Part shown: one piece after another, positions 9,318 to 18,263 of the stretch
Numbering within the stretch: the first letter of the stretch is position 1
How the letters are laid out: each line of letters begins with the position of its first letter
From: Actinoplanes solisilvae
GTDB taxonomy: Bacteria; Actinomycetota; Actinomycetes; Mycobacteriales; Micromonosporaceae
DNA length: 64,000 nucleotides
Direction: 5' to 3'
NCBI RefSeq assembly: GCF_003999975.1
Contig: NZ_RJAC01000001.1
Coordinates: 1,240,001 to 1,304,000 of the forward strand
Translations under genes and position numbers: made by a program
Notes under the pieces: generated by a model
What the model was told of the DNA's origin: nothing
What the model saw: the letters and a program-made list of their open reading frames with translations, nothing else
Database searches by the model: none

Positions 9318-10436
9318 TCACAGCGGGCCACCGGCCAGCACAATCGCCACACCCGCCACGGCGGCGCTCAACAGCGTGAGGACAGGCCCCCGGCGCAGCG
9401 CGAGCATCAGCACGGCGGCGCCGGCCAATACGGCGTACTGCCAGATCTCGGTCAGGGCCAGGGCGAGCGGGACCGCCGAGCCCAGGATCGCGCCGATCGC
9501 GGCCGGGGCCGCCCCGTCAAGGAAGGCGCGCACCCGCCGGTTGCCGCGCAGGCGGTCGAAGCGGGCGGCGCCGAACAGGATGAAGGCGAACGACGGCCCG
9601 AACGCGACGACCGCGGCGAGCAGGCCGCCACCGATCCCCGCCGCGGCGTAACCGACGGCCGCCACGGTGTGCACGACCGGGCCGGGCGTGATCTGCCCCA
9701 GGGCGACGGCGTTGAGGAACTGGGCCGGGGTCATCCAGTGGTAGTGGTCGACGGCGTCGGCCTGCATCAGCGGGATGATGACGAACCCACCGCCGTACGA
9801 GAGAGCGCCGACCTTGAGTGCCACCCACGCGATGCTTCCGCCGACCCCGGTCGACAGCAGCAACGGAAGGGCCAGCCGGGGCTTGCCGGGCGCGGGCACC
9901 CGCTGGGCGATCGTCTCGGCCACTCCACAGGCGATCAGCAGCAGCACGAGCCACGGGCCGACCGTGGCGGCGGCGATCGCGCCCAGCACGAGATAGACGA
10001 GCCAGCGGCTGCGTCGCGGAGCCCGGTGCCACCCGGCGGGGATCAGGCTCACGCCGGCCTGCACGGCGACGGCGGCCACGGCGGCACCCGCTCCGGCGCC
10101 GGCCGCCTTGACCCAGAGCGGCGGGTCGCCCTCGAGGAACAGCATCGACAGGGCCAGGATCGCGATCAGGCCCGGCACGATGAAGGCGAGGCCGCCGACC
10201 AGGGCTCCGGCCCTCCCCCGTACGCGCCAGGCCGTGAAGATCGCGAGCTGGGTCGACGCGGGGCCGGGCAGCAGGTTGCACGCGGCGATGGCGTCCTCGA
10301 ACTCCTGCGCCCCGAGCCAGCGGCGATCGTCCACGCAGAGCTTGCGCAGCAGCGCGATGTGGGCCGGCGGTCCGCCGAACCCGACGCACCCGATCCGTCC
10401 CCACTCCTTCAGGACGGTCGCCAACCCGACGTTCAT
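9318..10436 (-). CDS. chrA: Two-domain chromate transporter (CHR family)
   Basis: 372 residues if started at the ATG at 10436, where the conserved N-terminus begins (MNVGLATVLKEW). An upstream in-frame start would add 20 unconserved residues. The two tandem CHR halves show the paired signatures FGGPPAHIALLR (N half) and SYGGGFVIIPLMQ with LGQITPGPV (C half). Gly/Ala-rich membrane helices follow each. CHR proteins export chromate in exchange for other anions, but many members have untested substrates. No chrB or other metal-resistance genes are adjacent, so chromate resistance is only the family default. It is divergent from the channel gene at 10528. Confidence 0.88.
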   Translation of the reverse strand: MNVGLATVLKEWGRIGCVGFGGPPAHIALLRKLCVDDRRWLGAQEFEDAIAACNLLPGPASTQLAIFTAWRVRGRAGALVGGLAFIVPGLIAILALSMLFLEGDPPLWVKAAGAGAGAAVAAVAVQAGVSLIPAGWHRAPRRSRWLVYLVLGAIAAATVGPWLVLLLIACGVAETIAQRVPAPGKPRLALPLLLSTGVGGSIAWVALKVGALSYGGGFVIIPLMQADAVDHYHWMTPAQFLNAVALGQITPGPVVHTVAAVGYAAAGIGGGLLAAVVAFGPSFAFILFGAARFDRLRGNRRVRAFLDGAAPAAIGAILGSAVPLALALTEIWQYAVLAGAAVLMLALRRGPVLTLLSAAVAGVAIVLAGGPL

Positions 10437-10527
10437 GGTCCGCACGATAGAACGCCCAGGAGAACAACAGGTGTCGCCGACCGCGCGGATCTTCAACTTT
10501 TGGCCAGCTCACGGGCATACTGCCGAC

Positions 10528-11151
10528 GTGGATGAGACCTCGACCAAGACCAGTTCGGAACGTCTGGTCTCCTTCACCGACGCCGTCGCCGCCATCGCGA
10601 TGACCCTGCTCGTGCTCCCCCTGCTCGACGACATCTCCGAGCTGACCGACGACCGGCCGCCCCTGGGCGAGCTGATCAGCGAGCACCGGGCCGAGTTCGG
10701 CGCGTTCCTGCTGAGCTTCGCCGTGATCTATCGCCTCTGGTGGGCCCACCACCGGCTCTTCTCGCACCTGCCGTTGATCCGTACGCCGATGGTCATCCTC
10801 AGCGCGCTGTGGACCCTGTCGATCGTGTTCCTGCCGATCCCGACCGGGATCATCACCGCCTACCCCGCGTCACCGGGCACGGTCGCCCTCTACGGCGGCA
10901 CGCTGACCCTGGCCACGGGCTGTCTCACACTGCTTTCCTGGTACGGCCGCAGGCACCCGGCCCTGAGCGGCGACCGGTCGGTCGTGCCGCCCGACTACAC
11001 ACTCGGCAACTTCACCGCTTTCCTCGGTCAGTTGCTGGCCACCGCGGTCGGTGCCGCCTTCTCCGACACCATCGGCTTCTACGCCTTCCTTCTTCAGTTC
11101 CTGACCCCGCTCCTGGAACGCCCTCTACGAAACCGCGGCCCGTTCTCCTGA
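10528..11151 (+). CDS. TMEM175-family (DUF1211) potassium channel-like membrane protein
   Basis: 207 residues with a GTG start at 10528. The N-terminal helix carries the TMEM175 filter-helix signature SFTDAVAAIAMT, the bacterial form of the F(S/T)D motif. About five further hydrophobic helices complete a single six-helix repeat, as in bacterial TMEM175 proteins that assemble as tetramers and conduct K+ leak currents. The start lies about 90 nt from the divergent ChrA gene. Physiological role is unknown. The family call rests on the FTD motif, length and topology. Confidence 0.85.
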   Translation: MDETSTKTSSERLVSFTDAVAAIAMTLLVLPLLDDISELTDDRPPLGELISEHRAEFGAFLLSFAVIYRLWWAHHRLFSHLPLIRTPMVILSALWTLSIVFLPIPTGIITAYPASPGTVALYGGTLTLATGCLTLLSWYGRRHPALSGDRSVVPPDYTLGNFTAFLGQLLATAVGAAFSDTIGFYAFLLQFLTPLLERPLRNRGPFS

Positions 11152-11213
11152 GAGCCGTCGCATCGGCGACTGAACCACCGGCCACGGACGACAGCCCACT
11201 ACGCTGCGCTCAT

Positions 11214-13070
11214 ATGAGGGTGCAGCCGCGACAGCAGTTGCTGGATATCTGGGAGGCGATCGCCCGGTCCTCCTGGAAAAATGATCAATGGGTCAACGGC
11301 GGCCGATTCGGCGCGAATTCGATCAGCGACGCCGAGCAGTTACTCTGCCTGCTCCTTCCGGCCACTCAGATCGAGACGTTCAACCTTGACCGGCCCGATC
11401 AGACCGCCGACCGAATGGTGCACGCGCTGCGCCGCATGGGCACTGCCACTGATATTCCGCGCATCATCACGCGAATTCTGAACGAATACTTCGAGACCTA
11501 CACCGAGAACGACGCACCCGTGTTCTCCGGCGGTGGTTACTACGAGCTCTACGAGAGTCCCGGCGAGAACCCGCCCGAAGAGATCCGTACGCCGCCGATC
11601 GTCGACTCCTACGCCCTCTCGATCACTCTGTCGCTGGCCACGCTCGGTTTCGTCCGGGTCTACCGGCGCTCCGTGAGCCGCGAAGACGTACGCGCCGCCC
11701 TCGTCCAGCTAGAGGCGGCCGCCAGCATCCGGCTCAGCGCCGCGATGGTCGGTCTGCTGCGCAGCTTCTCGGTCAACGTCTTCCCGGTCGACTCCGACGA
11801 GGGCAACCGGCTCCGCACCACCGTCAACCAGAGCCGCATGCCCAACCGGTCGGTCGTCGCGCTGCTGCACAGAGAGCTGCGGCCGACCATCGCGAGCTTC
11901 CGCGAGGTGCTCATCGGATCGGGCCAGACCAGCGACCTCGAACTGCCCGACCGGCTCTTCGAGTGCGGCTGGTCCTGGAGCGTGGTCCGGGGCGCACCCA
12001 AGATCGAGACGTCGGAGAAGATCGGCGACCAGGTCGTCGGCGTCGGGCAGGACAAGCCCTATCTCTACTTCACGGTCATCGCGCTCAACGCCGTCGAAGC
12101 GCTGGTCTCCGAACGTACCCGCATCCTGGGCCTGCTCAACGAGGAGCAGCAGCGGCTGGCCCGTGCGCTCCAGCTGCGGTGCGACCTGACCCGCACCTAC
12201 TGGGCGACGATCGCGACCTTCGGCGAGGGCGGCCGGTGGCCGCTGGAGAACATCCCCTGGCGCACGACCGACGGCGACCAGTCCGACTACTTCACCCTGC
12301 AGGTGACCGCCCTGGTGGTGAAGGGCCTCGCCCAGATCCGCGGCAGCGACGCCGAGCTCGCCCGGGTCGGCCGGGTGCTGGCCAGCCTGGCCGAGCGCGC
12401 CCGCGTCACCAGCCGTCCGGTCGACAGCGACCCCAACCTCGGCATGCACTACCCCGGCATTCAGATGGCGCTGGTCGGCAGCGACGATGTGCCCGGCAGC
12501 GATGAGAAGCAGCCGCTGCTCGCCTGGTCGGTGCCCGAGTTCGCCGCGCTGCTGCTGAACCGCGCGGCCAACGTCGCCGGCCTCATCAACGACCCCGACG
12601 AACGCTCGCGCCTGCTCGACCTCGGCGACGAGGTGTGGGACCACCTGACCCGACGGCGGCTGAACTCGGGCGACGGCGCCGGCCTGTGGGACGACCCGTC
12701 CCGCCTGTTCCCCAACCTGGACCGCCCCGACCAGCGCCCCTCCTGGTACTACACCGAGCGCGTGGTCGAGGCCCTGGTCACCGTCGCCTCGGTGCTCGAC
12801 CGGCCGCCGACCCGCAACGAGGAACTCGCTCAATACGCCGTCGACTTTCTCCGCGAGGCCGAACAGATCTACGACCGCGAGCTGCTCAAAGGCAGCGCCG
12901 AGGGCGGTCCGCAACTCCGCAACGTCCTGCAGCTCGTCGAGAGCACCCTGCGCCGGGCGCGCGAGATCCTCCCCGAGCGACCGGGCACCGCGGCCGCCCT
13001 GGCCGTCGGCATCCTGCGTCACCTCGACATGCTCGAAGCCGCACGGTACGACTCCGCCCCGGAGGCGTGA
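11214..13070 (+). CDS. SCO2524-family protein, alpha-helical, unknown function
   Basis: 618 residues, ATG start at 11214. The N-terminus (RVQPRQQLLDIWEAIARSSW, then NSISDAEQLLCLLLPATQIE) matches what I recall of the Streptomyces SCO2524 family. It is soluble and predicted almost entirely helical, with an Arg/Asp-rich centre (DLTRTYWATIATFGEG) and a C-terminal helical tail. No signal peptide, transmembrane helix or recognised catalytic motif is seen. It ends 4 nt before the P-loop gene at 13075, whose GGAGG ribosome site lies over its final codons, so the pair is translationally coupled. Family naming is from memory; function is unknown. A regulatory or polar-assembly role with the P-loop partner is only a guess. 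Confidence 0.7.
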   Translation: MRVQPRQQLLDIWEAIARSSWKNDQWVNGGRFGANSISDAEQLLCLLLPATQIETFNLDRPDQTADRMVHALRRMGTATDIPRIITRILNEYFETYTENDAPVFSGGGYYELYESPGENPPEEIRTPPIVDSYALSITLSLATLGFVRVYRRSVSREDVRAALVQLEAAASIRLSAAMVGLLRSFSVNVFPVDSDEGNRLRTTVNQSRMPNRSVVALLHRELRPTIASFREVLIGSGQTSDLELPDRLFECGWSWSVVRGAPKIETSEKIGDQVVGVGQDKPYLYFTVIALNAVEALVSERTRILGLLNEEQQRLARALQLRCDLTRTYWATIATFGEGGRWPLENIPWRTTDGDQSDYFTLQVTALVVKGLAQIRGSDAELARVGRVLASLAERARVTSRPVDSDPNLGMHYPGIQMALVGSDDVPGSDEKQPLLAWSVPEFAALLLNRAANVAGLINDPDERSRLLDLGDEVWDHLTRRRLNSGDGAGLWDDPSRLFPNLDRPDQRPSWYYTERVVEALVTVASVLDRPPTRNEELAQYAVDFLREAEQIYDRELLKGSAEGGPQLRNVLQLVESTLRRAREILPERPGTAAALAVGILRHLDMLEAARYDSAPEA

Positions 13071-13074
13071 CCCG

Positions 13075-13995
13075 ATGCTCGTCCTCGCCGCATCCGACAA
13101 GGGTGGCACCGGACGGTCGGTGTCCAGCGGCAATGCCCTCTACCGCAGCGCCCTGCAGGGCAACGACGTCTGCTACCTCGACTTCGATTTCGGCTCGCCC
13201 ACCTCGGGCGCCATCTTCGACCTGGTGTCCGTGGAACGCGGCACCAAGGGCGGTCGCGGGCTGCACTCCTTCTTCCAGGGTGTCGTCGGCGAGCCGGAGC
13301 GGCTGGAGATCTGGGCGGAGTCCGACCGCCGCGAGCTGCGCGGCCGGCCTCCCGGGGCGGGCCGCATGGTCCTCCTGCCGGGCGACGCCGACAGCGGCGA
13401 GTTCGTGGCCACCGCCGAGATGGTCGAGCGGTGCTGCTCGCTGTTCCTGCGACTCGAGGAGGAGTTCGACGTCTGTCTCGTCGATCTCAGCGCCGGCCGT
13501 TCGCACGCGCTCGAGATGGTTCTCGCCGCCACGGCTCACCCGTCCCTGCGGCACGTGCAGAGCCGCTGGCTGGTCTATCACCGCTGGACCAGGCAGCACG
13601 TGATCGCGGCCTCGGGGCTCGTCCACGGCGACAGCGGCATCCTGGCCATCGGCCAGAGCATGGGCCACAACCCGCGCGAGTTCAAAGACTCGCTGCGCTT
13701 CGTGCACACCGCGGTCGTCGACCCCGACTCGGTCGAGCTCGCCGGCCTGCAGGCGCAGCAGGTCGCCTGGTTGCGGGCCTGCGACGCGAGCCTGAAAGAC
13801 CTGGCGGGTCAACTGCGGGTGGGTCGGTCGCTGCTGCTCGGCTCCATCCCGCTCGACCCGGTGCTGCAGTGGCGAGAGCAGATCATCACGGACGACGACG
13901 TGCTGATGAGGGGAATCGCGAACGCGTCGACCCGCGACGCGTTCGAGACCTTGGCCAAGAAGTTCCTGGACGACTCAGCCTGGGAACCGCAGTGA
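13075..13995 (+). CDS. SCO2523-family variant P-loop protein (MinD/ParA-like)
   Basis: 306 residues. The N-terminus has a MinD/ParA-style deviant Walker A, DKGGTGRS at residues 8-15. The lysine normally before Ser/Thr is Arg14, which is why this family is called a variant P-loop. A Walker A' or switch-like YLDFDFGSPTSG follows near 40, and FDVCLVDLSAGRS near 140 resembles Walker B. ParA/MinD proteins position cargo using ATP-dependent dimerisation. With Arg in place of the catalytic lysine, hydrolysis may be altered or lost. It is coupled to the SCO2524-like gene immediately upstream. In Streptomyces the family sits in a larger conserved operon (my recollection); here only two members are present. 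Confidence 0.75.
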   Translation: MLVLAASDKGGTGRSVSSGNALYRSALQGNDVCYLDFDFGSPTSGAIFDLVSVERGTKGGRGLHSFFQGVVGEPERLEIWAESDRRELRGRPPGAGRMVLLPGDADSGEFVATAEMVERCCSLFLRLEEEFDVCLVDLSAGRSHALEMVLAATAHPSLRHVQSRWLVYHRWTRQHVIAASGLVHGDSGILAIGQSMGHNPREFKDSLRFVHTAVVDPDSVELAGLQAQQVAWLRACDASLKDLAGQLRVGRSLLLGSIPLDPVLQWREQIITDDDVLMRGIANASTRDAFETLAKKFLDDSAWEPQ

Positions 13996-14025
13996 GCCAG
14001 ACGGCCGGTGGTGGCGTGTCGGGCC

Positions 14026-14511
14026 CTAAAGCCGGTAGGTCGAGATCGTGCTCTGCAGGTCGGCTGCTGTGCGAGCCAGCTCCGAGGCAGTCGCCTGCGT
14101 CTCGGTCGCGCCCGAGGTGACCTGCTGCGCGGCCTGCGCGACGCCGGTGATGTTGTCGGCGATGCTCGACGAGCCCTCGGCCGCCTGACCGACGCTGCGC
14201 GCGATCTCCGCGGTCGTGGCCGTCTGCTCCTCGACGGCGGCGGCGATCGTGGTGGCGTAGTCGTTGATGGTGCCGATCACGTCGGCGATCTGCCGGATGG
14301 CGTCGACGGCGTTGCCGACCGTCTCCAGCTCGAGGCTGTGCTGATAGCCCGCCGCGACCTGGTCGTTGGTCTCGCCGAGGCTCCGCAAGGCAATCACGCC
14401 GTCGAGCACGCTGAACGCCGTGACTGCGACGACGGTCATCATGATCTTCGTGCCGACCCGCCGGTCGGTCACCAGACGCCTCAGACGCCCACCCGTGTTT
14501 TCAGCCGCCAC
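14026..14511 (-). pseudogene. Internally deleted methyl-accepting chemotaxis protein
   Basis: The frame is open from a GTG at 14511 to a TAG at 14026 (161 residues). The first part resembles the cytoplasmic start and first membrane helix of a chemoreceptor (TDRRVGTKIMMTVVAVTAF). The sequence then jumps after LELETV straight into the C-terminal cytoplasmic helix (IADVIGTINDYATTIAAAVEEQTATTAEIARSV and onward, given in pieces). Missing are the sensor, the second membrane helix, HAMP and the conserved hairpin tip that binds CheA/CheW. This looks like an in-frame internal deletion that leaves a non-functional receptor. It is not linked to other chemotaxis genes here. Confidence 0.75.
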
Positions 14512-14600
14512 ACCAGTTCCCGATCCACCGATTCCCGACCGCCTCAGGGAACACCGAATCGGGTCGCCGGCCCCGGGAAAACAGAAATTCGCCGGGTTGC

Positions 14601-15458
14601 CTAGGCGAACTTGATGTCGAGGTGGGCGAACCCTCGCTCGGCGAACCGCGCGCGACCCTGCTTCTTGAACGGGTCGCCGCAATTGACGAACGTGACCTTC
14701 GCGAGCTTGGGACAATCCAGCAGCGCGTCGAGGTCGACGAACCGCTTCGAGTTGAGCACCGTGAGATCGACGAGATTCGGCAGCGTACGCAGAACGGCAC
14801 AGTCGATGTCGGCCCGCACCCCGTTGAGCCGCAGCGCCTCGAGCGTCCCGATTCCGCCGACGACCCGGCCGAAGGGGAAATCGCGGCCCGTTCCGCCCAG
14901 CTCCAGTGCTCGCAGCGGCGATCGGACGGGCACTTCCCGGTTGCGCAGGTCGACGACTTCCAGATGCCGCAGCGTCGTCAGGCTACGGAGTTGCTCCTCC
15001 ACGGCCCTTTTCCCACTGATGTTGACGTGCAGGAATTCGAGGGGCGGCAGCGGGTCGATCACCTGGGCCAGACTGGGCGGATGGACGGAGGTGACCCACA
15101 TGAGACCCCGTACCCCCGGATTGATGCTGACCGGGGACGCGGGAATCCCGTACTCGTGGCTGTGCCCGACCACGAGAGTGCGCACCTCGAGATCACGCGC
15201 CAACGGCACAAAAGGTGTCGGCACGACGAGCGATTCCAGCTTCCGGAGAGATTTCACGTACGCCGGCAGGCGCGGATCGCGCAGGCGGGCCTTCGACGGT
15301 TCCAGGCGCAGGCTACGTACCCGGTCAGGATCTTCGATCGTCTTCGCGTTCCACGGAATCCGCGCCTCGCCCTCGTCGACGATCCCGCCGGCCTGAAAGA
15401 TGCCGTCGCCGTCGGGCGGATAGACGTATCGGTAGCGGCTGTCGCCGAAGACATCCAT
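14601..15458 (-). CDS. Leucine-rich-repeat-like protein, unknown function
   Basis: 285 residues from the ATG at 15458 (MDVFGDSRYRYVYPPDGDG). No signal peptide is present. The central and C-terminal part repeats irregular leucine-rich units (LRSLTTLRHLEVVDLRNREV, then LEALRLNGV, LPNLVDLTVLNS, CPKLAKVTFVNCG), as in actinobacterial LRR proteins that act as binding scaffolds. The N-terminal 50 residues have a tyrosine/aspartate-rich motif I do not recognise. It ends on the other side of a shared intergenic segment from the degraded chemoreceptor. The partner protein is unknown. Confidence 0.7.
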   Translation of the reverse strand: MDVFGDSRYRYVYPPDGDGIFQAGGIVDEGEARIPWNAKTIEDPDRVRSLRLEPSKARLRDPRLPAYVKSLRKLESLVVPTPFVPLARDLEVRTLVVGHSHEYGIPASPVSINPGVRGLMWVTSVHPPSLAQVIDPLPPLEFLHVNISGKRAVEEQLRSLTTLRHLEVVDLRNREVPVRSPLRALELGGTGRDFPFGRVVGGIGTLEALRLNGVRADIDCAVLRTLPNLVDLTVLNSKRFVDLDALLDCPKLAKVTFVNCGDPFKKQGRARFAERGFAHLDIKFA

Positions 15459-15475
15459 GAGCGGAGATGGTGTCA

Positions 15476-15509
15476 CGGGTGCTGCCGGAGCGTCGCCCGG
15501 CAGCACCCG
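15476..15509 (-). terminator. Terminator hairpin after the chitinase gene
   Basis: A perfect 13-bp stem (cgggtgctgccgg / ccggcagcacccg, 8-nt loop) lies just past the stop codon of the minus-strand chitinase gene at 15515. Confidence 0.85.
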
Positions 15510-15514
15510 ATGTC

Positions 15515-16588
15515 TCAGCAGTACAGATTGCCGCCGGTGGGCACGCCGAGAATGTCGGCGAACTGGGTGTATTTGGTGACCCGGCTCTGCACCTGGGCCG
15601 GGTTGGCGCCATTGCACTCGATGCTGTTGATGGCCCGGATCGTGGTGCCGAAGCCCTGGCCGTTGACCATCGCGTTGTGCGAGGTCGTGCCGGCGCCGCC
15701 GGTTCCGGTCATCCAGTACCAAAGCCCGGTCTGCCACGAGATCGACGAGTTGGTGGCGACCAGATTCGGGTTGTTCAGCAGGTCGACGCCGAGCGCGTTG
15801 CCCGCGGCGTAGTAGTTGAAGTTCCAGCTCAACTGGATGGGCCCGCGACCGTGATAGGCGGATTGACCGGCCGGGCAGCCGTAGGACTGGGACCAGTCGC
15901 AATAGTGCGGCCAGTTCGCCTGATTGATCTCGTCGATGTAGACCAGACCACCGGTCTCGTGACTGACATTGGCGAGGAACGCGGCCGCTTCCTGCTTCTT
16001 GACCGTGTCACTGCCCGAGGTGGAAAAAGCGGGGAACTTCCGCATCGCGTCGGTCAGGCCCGCGTAAGTGTAGAAGCCGTTCCGCCCCGGGAACATCTGA
16101 TTGAACTGGCCCTCACTGACGACGAACGACCCGCCGCCGCCCCCACCGCCACCGCCGCCGCCGGAGCAGTTGTAGGGCGACCAGAACCAGGTGCTGATCG
16201 TCGGGTCGTAGCCCGGGTTCTCATGCGTGGCCTGGTAATACTGGCCGTTGGTGTAACGCACAATGGCCCCGACGGCGTAGAACTGCCCGGCGACCCAATT
16301 CGGATAGTTGCAAGTGGATCCGCCCCCACCACCGCTGCCGCCGTCGCAGGCTCCGTTGTCCTGCCAGACGCCCGTGCCGCCCGTGCTGGGCGCCTCGCCC
16401 TGGGTCCACCACTTGGCGGTCCAGTTGCGGTTGTTGTAGGACGCGGTCATTCCACCGGTGTAGACCGCGCTGTTGTTGTACGGCGTGCCACACGCGGCGG
16501 CCGCTTGGGCCACCGTCACCGGCACCAACGCGCCGACCACCAACATGCTCAGGGCAGCAAGCAACGTCACCAGACGTCTTCTCTTCAT
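15515..16588 (-). CDS. Secreted GH19 chitinase with two chitin-binding CBM5/12 modules
   Basis: 357 residues, ATG start with GGAAGG upstream. A signal peptide (KRRRLVTLLAALSMLVVGA...AQA) is followed by two aromatic-rich CBM5/12 modules (YNNRNWTAKWWTQGEAPS near 50, and WVAGQFYAVGAIVRYTNG near 95). Gly-rich linkers, the second a run of about 11 glycines, lead to the GH19 catalytic domain (about 155-357). The acid pair region is visible around SHETGG, and YHGRGPIQLSWNFNYYAAG is characteristic of GH19. It should hydrolyse crystalline chitin from fungi or arthropods outside the cell. It is a single-gene unit with its own terminator. Confidence 0.95.
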   Translation of the reverse strand: MKRRRLVTLLAALSMLVVGALVPVTVAQAAAACGTPYNNSAVYTGGMTASYNNRNWTAKWWTQGEAPSTGGTGVWQDNGACDGGSGGGGGSTCNYPNWVAGQFYAVGAIVRYTNGQYYQATHENPGYDPTISTWFWSPYNCSGGGGGGGGGGGSFVVSEGQFNQMFPGRNGFYTYAGLTDAMRKFPAFSTSGSDTVKKQEAAAFLANVSHETGGLVYIDEINQANWPHYCDWSQSYGCPAGQSAYHGRGPIQLSWNFNYYAAGNALGVDLLNNPNLVATNSSISWQTGLWYWMTGTGGAGTTSHNAMVNGQGFGTTIRAINSIECNGANPAQVQSRVTKYTQFADILGVPTGGNLYC

Positions 16589-16766
16589 GGCGGACCTTCC
16601 GTCAACCAAGGGGGATGTAGGGCCGCGCGACACATCGACCAAACCAAATATCCGAAGGCCCGTCAATATCTGTAAACAAACTTTAGCTTTTGGTGCAATG
16701 TAGCCTCCGACGTGACAGCCATCGATACGCTGACGGCTCATCCTCCGGCTGACGGATGGCGGCCAG

Positions 16767-17375
16767 ATGCCCAAGTCCCGCCCGCCCGGCGGCGACCCGC
16801 CGGGGCGACCGCCCTCGAGCGGCGATCCCGAAAGCGTTCAGGCAGCGCACGATCGACTCGAGACGGTCTCAAGATGGGGTCGCCCGGGCGCCGAAAGGAC
16901 CTCGCCTGCTCCGGAGACGGTTTCTCCTGGACCTCCGTGGCCCGTCGCTGCCGCTGTGGCCGGAAGCGCGCGCGGCCTGGAACTCAATCCGCCACATCGA
17001 CGGCACACCATCACCGGCGCCCGCAACGGTCAGGTCCAGGCCGAGAACACCGTCTACCTGCGTGGATATGAAGGCGTCGCGACTCAGGACGTGCAGGGCA
17101 TCGCGGCCGGAGAGGCGACCTGGAACCCGGTCACGCAGCGATATGAGATCAACGGTCGCTCCTACGGGGTCGAGCCGAACGGCACGGTTTTTCCCGACTC
17201 TGGGACCGGTATGGTCAAGCTCGGCCGGAACGAGTACGCGGCGCTCAAGGAGATCACGCGAGCGGGTGGCGACCCGTCGGCCGCTCCCCAGCTCACCAGG
17301 AATCCACGTTTCACGGACAACCCCGAAGCGGTGACGACGGCCAAGGCGATCTACGACGGGACGTACGAGCCATGA
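16767..17375 (+). CDS. Candidate polymorphic toxin fragment (short N-terminus plus toxin-like C-terminal domain)
   Basis: 202 residues. The first 70 are a low-complexity Pro/Arg/Ser linker without a known trafficking domain. The last 110 form a compact domain (NTVYLRGYEGVATQDVQG, YEINGRSYGVEPNGTVFP, GMVKLGRNEYAALKEI, QLTRNPRFTDNP). I recognise this as similar in style to C-terminal tips of contact-dependent or polymorphic toxins, but I cannot name the family or catalytic residues. The stop codon overlaps the next gene's start by 4 nt (ATGA), the layout usual for toxin and immunity genes. The start is uncertain; the true N-terminus may be lost. Function is inferred from arrangement, not from motifs. 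Confidence 0.5.
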   Translation: MPKSRPPGGDPPGRPPSSGDPESVQAAHDRLETVSRWGRPGAERTSPAPETVSPGPPWPVAAAVAGSARGLELNPPHRRHTITGARNGQVQAENTVYLRGYEGVATQDVQGIAAGEATWNPVTQRYEINGRSYGVEPNGTVFPDSGTGMVKLGRNEYAALKEITRAGGDPSAAPQLTRNPRFTDNPEAVTTAKAIYDGTYEP

Positions 17376-18238
17376 ACTACGGCTTCTGGATCTCTGGTGA
17401 CTTGGATCGAGAACGACTCACCACGACCCTCGCCGGGATGGTGTCGCTGACGCCGAACGATGTCGACGTGGCCGACGACGGACACAACGACCGCAACTGG
17501 GACGCGCCCGTCATCTGCACCGTCGCGCCGCTGGCCGGCGACTTCCGTTGGCATCTGGACGTCTACCTGACAGAGCTGATTTCGAGCCCGCCGCCCGAGG
17601 GCGCAGCTGCCGCGTGGCTGGCCGCCGGCTTGCAGACCGCGGTGGCCTATCAGGCACAGACGGCTCGGCCGAGCGCTTTCTGGCTGGTGGGTCCCGACGG
17701 CAAGCGCACCCGGGCGCGCGTCTACGAGGAGGACGCGATCGACGACGAGCCCGAGGCATATCGCATCGACGCCGTCGAACATCCCGTGACGGGCCTGCCC
17801 GGCCTCGCGGTGGCGGCGATCCCGGAAGTCATCCGCGAACATCACATGCCGACGCCCGTCGCCGATCGGCTTCGCGATGAGCTGCAGCCGCCTCTCAGCG
17901 AAAAGGCGCGGCAGGTCACTGTGGCGCTTCGAGCCTGGGAGAGCATGGTCACGCGGCTCACGGAGGGCTGGCCTCCGGACGGTTGGTATCCAGCGGAGTA
18001 CTACCGGGAGGACCTGCAGATCCGGGACGATCTCGCGGCCGCGGTCGCGACCCTGTCCGATCCTGCCCGGACCGAGACCCTGGCCGCCCTGGCCGAGGTG
18101 GACGAGCGCTTCGTCGGTGCGACGGAGGACGACGGTGGCGTGGCGCTGGCGGCCGAGGTCGGTCCTGTACAACCGGATCGGTGGTGGTGGCGCCGCGTTC
18201 CACGGCGGTTGCCGTGGCTCGACGAACCTGGACCGTGA
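17372..18238 (+). CDS. Candidate immunity protein of the overlapping toxin-like gene
   Basis: 288 residues, ATG inside the end of the upstream gene. It is a soluble, acidic protein with no signal peptide or membrane helix (MNYGFWISGDLDRERLTTTL, VADDGHNDRNWDAPVICTV). I recognise no domain. Acidity, position directly after a putative toxin domain and the 4-nt overlap are typical of immunity proteins that bind and block a cytoplasmic toxin. The last 20 residues are Trp/Arg-rich (RWWWRRVPRRLPW) and differ from the rest, so a short C-terminal extension by a late frameshift is possible. It is followed after 25 nt by the end of the convergent gene at 18264. Confidence 0.5.
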   Translation: MNYGFWISGDLDRERLTTTLAGMVSLTPNDVDVADDGHNDRNWDAPVICTVAPLAGDFRWHLDVYLTELISSPPPEGAAAAWLAAGLQTAVAYQAQTARPSAFWLVGPDGKRTRARVYEEDAIDDEPEAYRIDAVEHPVTGLPGLAVAAIPEVIREHHMPTPVADRLRDELQPPLSEKARQVTVALRAWESMVTRLTEGWPPDGWYPAEYYREDLQIRDDLAAAVATLSDPARTETLAALAEVDERFVGATEDDGGVALAAEVGPVQPDRWWWRRVPRRLPWLDEPGP

Positions 18239-18263
18239 TCGTTCCGCCCGACGAGGGACGGCG

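Noticed and set aside
12886..13812. 308-codon minus-strand open frame across the SCO2524/2523 pair
   Set aside because: It overlaps two well-supported plus-strand genes and has no start site or domain.
16741..16766. Dyad ctgacggctcatcctccggctgacgg as an operator
   Set aside because: These are direct partial repeats of ctgacgg, not a true dyad, and they are too short to support a claim.
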